In this document: positions 38,357-41,617 of the stretch, piece by piece | Layout: every line of letters begins with the position of its first letter | Numbering within the stretch: the first letter of the stretch is position 1 | Source of the DNA: an uncultured Actinomycetes bacterium | Lineage (GTDB): Bacteria; Actinomycetota; CADDZG01; WHSQ01 | Length of the DNA stretch: 41,617 bases | Assembly (NCBI GenBank): GCA_937863385.1 | Contig: CALMBW010000016.1 | Coordinates: 1-41,617 of the forward strand | Reading direction: 5' to 3' | Made by a program: the position numbers and the translations under genes | The notes under the pieces: model-generated | What the model saw: only the letters and a program-made list of their open reading frames with translations | Told to the model about the DNA's origin: nothing | Databases searched by the model: none

Positions 38357-40093
38357 TTGGCCATCTATCACCGTTACGACGCGGTCATCGTCGGAGCCGG
38401 CGGCGCAGGACTGCGCGCCGCGCTCGAAGCTGGGCAGCGTTGTAAGACAGCCGTCGTCTCGAAGCTCTACCCGACGCGGTCCCACACCGGCGCGGCGCAG
38501 GGAGGTATGTGTGCTGCCCTTGCCAACGTCGAAGAAGACTCGTGGGAATGGCATGCGTTCGACACCGTCAAAGGTGGGGACTTCCTCCCCGACCAGGATG
38601 CCGTCGATGTCATGTGCAAAGAAGCGATCGAAGCTGTACTGGATCTAGAGCGCATGGGTCTGCCGTTCAACCGCACTCCTGAAGGGCGTATCGACCAGCG
38701 GCGTTTCGGTGGGCACACCCGCAATCACGGTGAGGCTCCCGTCAAACGAGCGTGTTATGCAGCCGACCGAACCGGTCACATGATCCTCCAGACGCTGTAC
38801 CAGCAGTGCAACAAGCAGGGCGTTGAGTTCTACGACGAGTTCTTCGTGCTGGACCTCCTGATGATTGACGGAGCTTGCGCCGGGATCGTGGCGATAGAGA
38901 TCGCCAGCGGCGAGCTGCATGTCTTCCACGCGAAGTCGACCCTCTTCGCGACAGGTGGCTTCGGCAAGATGTTCAAGATCACCTCCAACGCCCACACCCT
39001 GACGGGTGATGGGCCTGGAGTCGTGTATCGCAAAGGTCTCCCCCTTGAAGACATGGAGTTCTTCCAATTCCACCCCACCGGTCTTTACGGCCTTGGGATC
39101 TTGTTGTCAGAGGCGGCCCGTGGCGAGGGCGGGATCCTTCGCAACGCCGACGGCGAACGCTTCATGGAACGCTATGCACCGACGATCAAGGACCTGGCTC
39201 CTCGCGACATGGTTAGCCGGGCCGAACACCAGGAGATCAAAGAAGGGCGTGGAGCCGGTCCGAAGAAGGACTACATCCTCTTGGACCTGACACACCTCGA
39301 CCCGGAAGTGATCGAAGCCAAGCTTCCCGACATCACCGAGTTCGCTCGCACCTACCTGAACGTCGAGCCCTTCACCGAAGGTGTGCCCATCGTCCCCACC
39401 GCTCACTACGCGATGGGAGGCATCCCCACCAACGTCAGTGCCGAAGTTCTGCGCAACGCACAGAACGACGTGATCCCAGGCTTCTATGCCGCCGGTGAAT
39501 GCGCTTGTGTCTCGGTCCACGGTGCTAACCGTCTTGGGACGAACTCGCTGCTGGACATCGTTGTGTTCGGCAAGCGAGGCGGGATCCACATGGCCGAGTA
39601 CGCCAACTCGACCAAGCACCTAGAGATCTCTGAAGATGCCCACAAGCCGACCGAGGAATGGATCGCGTCACTGATGGAGGGCGAGAGCGATGTGCGCATC
39701 GCCGACGTCCGCTCCAGCCTCCAGGAAGAGATGATGGACAACGCTTCGGTGGTTCGTACCGACGAATCCCTGAACTCGGTCCTTGCAAGCATCGAGCAGC
39801 TCAACAAGACCTACAGCCAAGCGAAGGTCCGCGACAAGGGCAAGGTGTTCAACACCGAATTGATCGAGCACATCGAGCTCGGGTTCCTTCTGGACATGGC
39901 CGAAGCCTTGGTGGTCTCGGCCAAGGCCCGCACCGAGAGCCGCGGGGGTCATTACCGGGACGACTACCAGTCCCGCGACGACACGCAGTGGATGAAGCAC
40001 AGTTTCATCACCAAGACGCCCGATGGCGGAACCGAGCTGACCTATAAGCCGGTCACTCTCGGCCGCTATGAGCCCGTCGAACGCAAGTACTGA
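38357..40093 (+). CDS. sdhA: Succinate dehydrogenase flavoprotein subunit
   Basis: A 578-residue protein starting at TTG 38357, 9 nt after the sdhD stop. The FAD-binding motif is [18 protein letters not shown] (9-26). H43 in [10 protein letters not shown] is the histidine that binds FAD covalently. [22 protein letters not shown] and [14 protein letters not shown] carry substrate-binding residues. GEGGILRN is followed by [18 protein letters not shown] near the C-terminal half. It oxidises succinate to fumarate in the TCA cycle and respiratory chain. Length and motif order are normal for SdhA of complex II. Confidence 0.95.
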   Translation: MAIYHRYDAVIVGAGGAGLRAALEAGQRCKTAVVSKLYPTRSHTGAAQGGMCAALANVEEDSWEWHAFDTVKGGDFLPDQDAVDVMCKEAIEAVLDLERMGLPFNRTPEGRIDQRRFGGHTRNHGEAPVKRACYAADRTGHMILQTLYQQCNKQGVEFYDEFFVLDLLMIDGACAGIVAIEIASGELHVFHAKSTLFATGGFGKMFKITSNAHTLTGDGPGVVYRKGLPLEDMEFFQFHPTGLYGLGILLSEAARGEGGILRNADGERFMERYAPTIKDLAPRDMVSRAEHQEIKEGRGAGPKKDYILLDLTHLDPEVIEAKLPDITEFARTYLNVEPFTEGVPIVPTAHYAMGGIPTNVSAEVLRNAQNDVIPGFYAAGECACVSVHGANRLGTNSLLDIVVFGKRGGIHMAEYANSTKHLEISEDAHKPTEEWIASLMEGESDVRIADVRSSLQEEMMDNASVVRTDESLNSVLASIEQLNKTYSQAKVRDKGKVFNTELIEHIELGFLLDMAEALVVSAKARTESRGGHYRDDYQSRDDTQWMKHSFITKTPDGGTELTYKPVTLGRYEPVERKY

Positions 40094-40115
40094 TAGCGAA
40101 GGGGAAAGCGATCCG

Positions 40116-40820
40116 ATGGACGTAAAGCTCAAACTGCTGCGCTTCAACCCAGAGACCGACACGGAAGCACACTTCGAGGAGTACACGGTCGAGGCCGAGC
40201 CCATGGACCGGCTGCTCGATGTCCTTCACAAGGTCAAGTGGTATCAGGACGGCACCTTGGCGATGCGACGCTCGTGCGCGCACGCGATCTGTGGTTCCGA
40301 TGCGATGGTCATCAATGGCGAGAATGCTCTTGCCTGCAAGGTTCTGGTCAAAGATCTGGCGCAACCGATCACTGTCGAGCCCATCCGCGGACTTCCGGTC
40401 ATCAAGGACTTCGTTGTGGACATGGAGCCCTTCTTCGCCGGCTACAAGGCCGTAAAGCCTTGGCTGATAACCGACCCCCACGAGCACGAGCCCGCTCGCG
40501 AGCGGATCCAGAGCCCCGAGGAACGCGCCGTCTTCGACGACACCACCAAGTGCATCCTCTGCGCCGCGTGCACTACCTCATGTCCGATCTTCTGGAGCGA
40601 CGAGGGCTACGTGGGCCCTGCGGCTATCGTCAACGCCCACCGCTTCATCTTCGACTCTCGTGATTCCGGGGCACGGGAACGCCTCGAGATCCTTTCCCAG
40701 GCCGATGGCGCGTTCAAGTGCCGTACCGCCTTCAACTGCACGGCTGCTTGCCCACGAGGCATCAAAGTCACCAAAGCCATCCAAGAGGTCAAGCGGGCTG
40801 CTCTCTTCGGCACCGTCTAA
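40116..40820 (+). CDS. sdhB: Succinate dehydrogenase iron-sulfur subunit
   Basis: A 234-residue protein starting at ATG 40116. A strong purine-rich Shine-Dalgarno region (AAGGGGAAAG, 40099-40108) supports this start over the upstream in-frame codon at 40068. The 2Fe-2S site is C54, C59, D62 and C74 (CAHAICGSD). The aspartate is normal, as in E. coli. The 4Fe-4S site uses C146, C149 and C152 (CILCAAC), and the 3Fe-4S site uses C156 with C202/C208 and C212 nearby (CTAACPRGI). It carries electrons from SdhA to the quinone site. Confidence 0.93.
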   Translation: MDVKLKLLRFNPETDTEAHFEEYTVEAEPMDRLLDVLHKVKWYQDGTLAMRRSCAHAICGSDAMVINGENALACKVLVKDLAQPITVEPIRGLPVIKDFVVDMEPFFAGYKAVKPWLITDPHEHEPARERIQSPEERAVFDDTTKCILCAACTTSCPIFWSDEGYVGPAAIVNAHRFIFDSRDSGARERLEILSQADGAFKCRTAFNCTAACPRGIKVTKAIQEVKRAALFGTV

Positions 40821-40852
40821 TCGCAAACCTTGCGCCCTGAGAGACTGGGCAG

Positions 40853-41443
40853 GTGAAGAAGGCGCTCAGGATCGCTGCTGCGATCGTCGTCGTGGTGGTG
40901 GCCTATCCGTCCTGGATCGGCATCCAGGTGTGGCAACAATCTCGCAACGACGAGGTCCACGCCGCCGACGCCATCGTGGTTCTCGGTGCGGCCCAATACA
41001 ATGGTGAGCCCTCCCCCGTCTTCAAGGCCCGGTTGGACCACGCTGCTTACCTCTTTGGCGAAGACCTTTCCCCCACGATCATCGTTACCGGCGGCAAGCA
41101 ACCCGGCGATACCTTCACCGAAGCCGAGGCCGGAGAGAACTATCTAGCTGCACAAGGCATCAGCCGCGATGCGATCCTTGGTGAGACCGAGGGCCGCACG
41201 ACCTACGAAAGCCTCGAAGCAGTTGCAGAGATAGCTGCAGAGAACGGCATCGAGTCGCTCCTGCTGGTCTCTGACCCCATGCACTCCGAGCGCGTCAAGC
41301 GCATGGCTAACGACCTCGGCTTCCACGAATCCTGGGTCAGTTGGGCCGGCTACACCGCTCTGGATCGCAGCCGCCTGACGAAAGCCAAAGAGCTAGTACG
41401 CGAAGTCGCCTCGATCATGGTCTACGAACTGATGGACCGCTAG
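40853..41443 (+). CDS. YdcF-family (DUF218) membrane-anchored protein
   Basis: A 196-residue protein with an N-terminal membrane helix (~5-25). A DUF218 domain follows: ADAIVVLGAAQYNGEPSPVF, ARLDHAAYLFGEDLSPTIIVTGGKQPGD, EAEAGENYLAAQGI, TEGRTTYESLEAVAEIA and LLLVSDPMHSERVKRMA. DUF218 proteins include SanA/YdcF-type factors linked to the cell envelope; the biochemical role is unresolved. Start GTG 40853 has no clear Shine-Dalgarno. The gene overlaps the end of the convergent HNH gene by 51 bp. Confidence 0.82.
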   Translation: MKKALRIAAAIVVVVVAYPSWIGIQVWQQSRNDEVHAADAIVVLGAAQYNGEPSPVFKARLDHAAYLFGEDLSPTIIVTGGKQPGDTFTEAEAGENYLAAQGISRDAILGETEGRTTYESLEAVAEIAAENGIESLLLVSDPMHSERVKRMANDLGFHESWVSWAGYTALDRSRLTKAKELVREVASIMVYELMDR

Positions 41444-41617
41444 ACGCTCGGGCGGTTCGGGGCCCGGCAGATATTCACGGCCATCGGGCCGATACCAGAT
41501 CACGGTTCCGTTGGTCCCTCTGAACACGCTCCATCCATGCTCGTGGACCAGATCGTGATGTCTTGAGCACAGTGGGATGAGGTTGTCGAAGTCGGTGGGC
41601 CCCCCGCGGCTCCAATG
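41393..41617 (-). CDS. DUF222/HNH endonuclease-type (13E12 family) protein, C-terminal fragment
   Basis: The last 74 codons and the TAG stop of a gene whose start lies beyond the right edge. The visible part reads HWSRGGPTDFDNLIPLC, then SRHHDLVHEHGWSVFRG. This is the end of the HNH nuclease domain typical of 13E12-type proteins (GGPT..DNL..LC..HH..VH..GW). The H, N and HH ligands or catalytic residues are present. The family usually has a DUF222 domain upstream. The C-terminal ~20 residues overlap the YdcF gene on the other strand. The left edge of the window holds the N-terminus of a member of the same family, so these may be two copies of a repeated gene. Confidence 0.85.
   Translation of the reverse strand, partial: HWSRGGPTDFDNLIPLCSRHHDLVHEHGWSVFRGTNGTVIWYRPDGREYLPGPEPPERLAVHQFVDHDRGDFAY

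Noticed and set aside
40275-40340. The third 2Fe-2S cysteine of SdhB is Asp (CGSD).
   Set aside because: E. coli SdhB has the same Asp at this place, so it is a normal variant and not a defect.
1-41617. Possibility that the window is a circular element with one DUF222 gene spanning the ends.
   Set aside because: Joining the ends gives 343 nt, out of frame, and only about 113 residues where the family has several hundred. The gene content is core metabolism.
1-41617. Search by eye for tRNA genes, CRISPR repeats, transposases and att sites.
   Set aside because: No cloverleaf signature, regularly spaced repeat or transposase motif was seen. A short degenerate tRNA could be missed by eye.

Overview
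The window looks like chromosomal DNA of an uncultured, high-GC actinomycete (phylum Actinomycetota). The evidence is an actinobacterial-type LexA box, DUF222/HNH (13E12-type) genes, an F420-dependent NADP reductase (npdG), an R2lox-type diiron protein, two biotin-dependent acyl-CoA carboxylase alpha subunits, and start codons placed 6-9 nt after a TANNNT box, which indicates leaderless transcription. The class cannot be fixed from the sequence alone. No rRNA, tRNA, CRISPR array, transposase or prophage was seen. Almost all of the window is coding. The only stretch above 300 bp without a convincing intact gene is 25840-26400, which holds a degraded PIN-domain (VapC-like) fragment.

Layout. 1-650: the 5' end of a DUF222/HNH gene under an SOS promoter, then a small monooxygenase-fold protein. 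657-12131 (minus strand): YjbQ, a sulfotransferase, then a six-gene surface-glycan unit. In transcription order the unit is phosphatase, MFS transporter, second phosphatase, GT-C-like membrane protein, O-antigen ligase and MOP flippase. Both phosphatases appear to be circularly permuted members of the alkaline phosphatase superfamily. 12204-14380: a secreted histidine-rich SURNod19/copper-monooxygenase-like protein, divergent from a DUF2304-GT2 fusion. 14389-17823 (minus): acyl-CoA dehydrogenase, RNase D and a NYN-LOTUS RNA-processing protein. 17891-20477: an R2lox-like oxidase fused to an SCP2 lipid-binding domain, divergent from a second acyl-CoA dehydrogenase. 20511-23240: a PASTA-domain protein and a GT-C-like membrane protein.

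23237-32070 is an acyl-CoA carboxylase region: HMG-CoA-lyase-like protein, carboxylase alpha 1, enoyl-CoA hydratase, carboxyltransferase beta, biotin ligase and carboxylase alpha 2. It fits leucine/isovalerate and propionyl-CoA metabolism. With the acyl-CoA dehydrogenases and the mutase at 36200-37786, acyl-CoA units could reach succinyl-CoA. They could then enter the TCA cycle through succinate dehydrogenase (sdhDAB at 37928-40820). 32099-35488 holds cell-envelope genes: a lytic transglycosylase lipoprotein, small membrane proteins and a secreted DNRLRE-domain protein. The window ends with a YdcF-family protein overlapping the 3' end of another DUF222/HNH gene, so both edges lie inside members of one repeat-prone family.

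Most notable: (1) two permuted phosphatases inside a glycan operon; (2) the R2lox-SCP2 fusion; (3) a LexA box abutting the -10 of a leaderless HNH gene; (4) a 21-bp divergent promoter between birA and a biotin carboxylase, with interlocked -10 boxes; (5) an HMG-CoA-lyase homologue whose catalytic cysteine is serine; (6) an sdh operon without sdhC.
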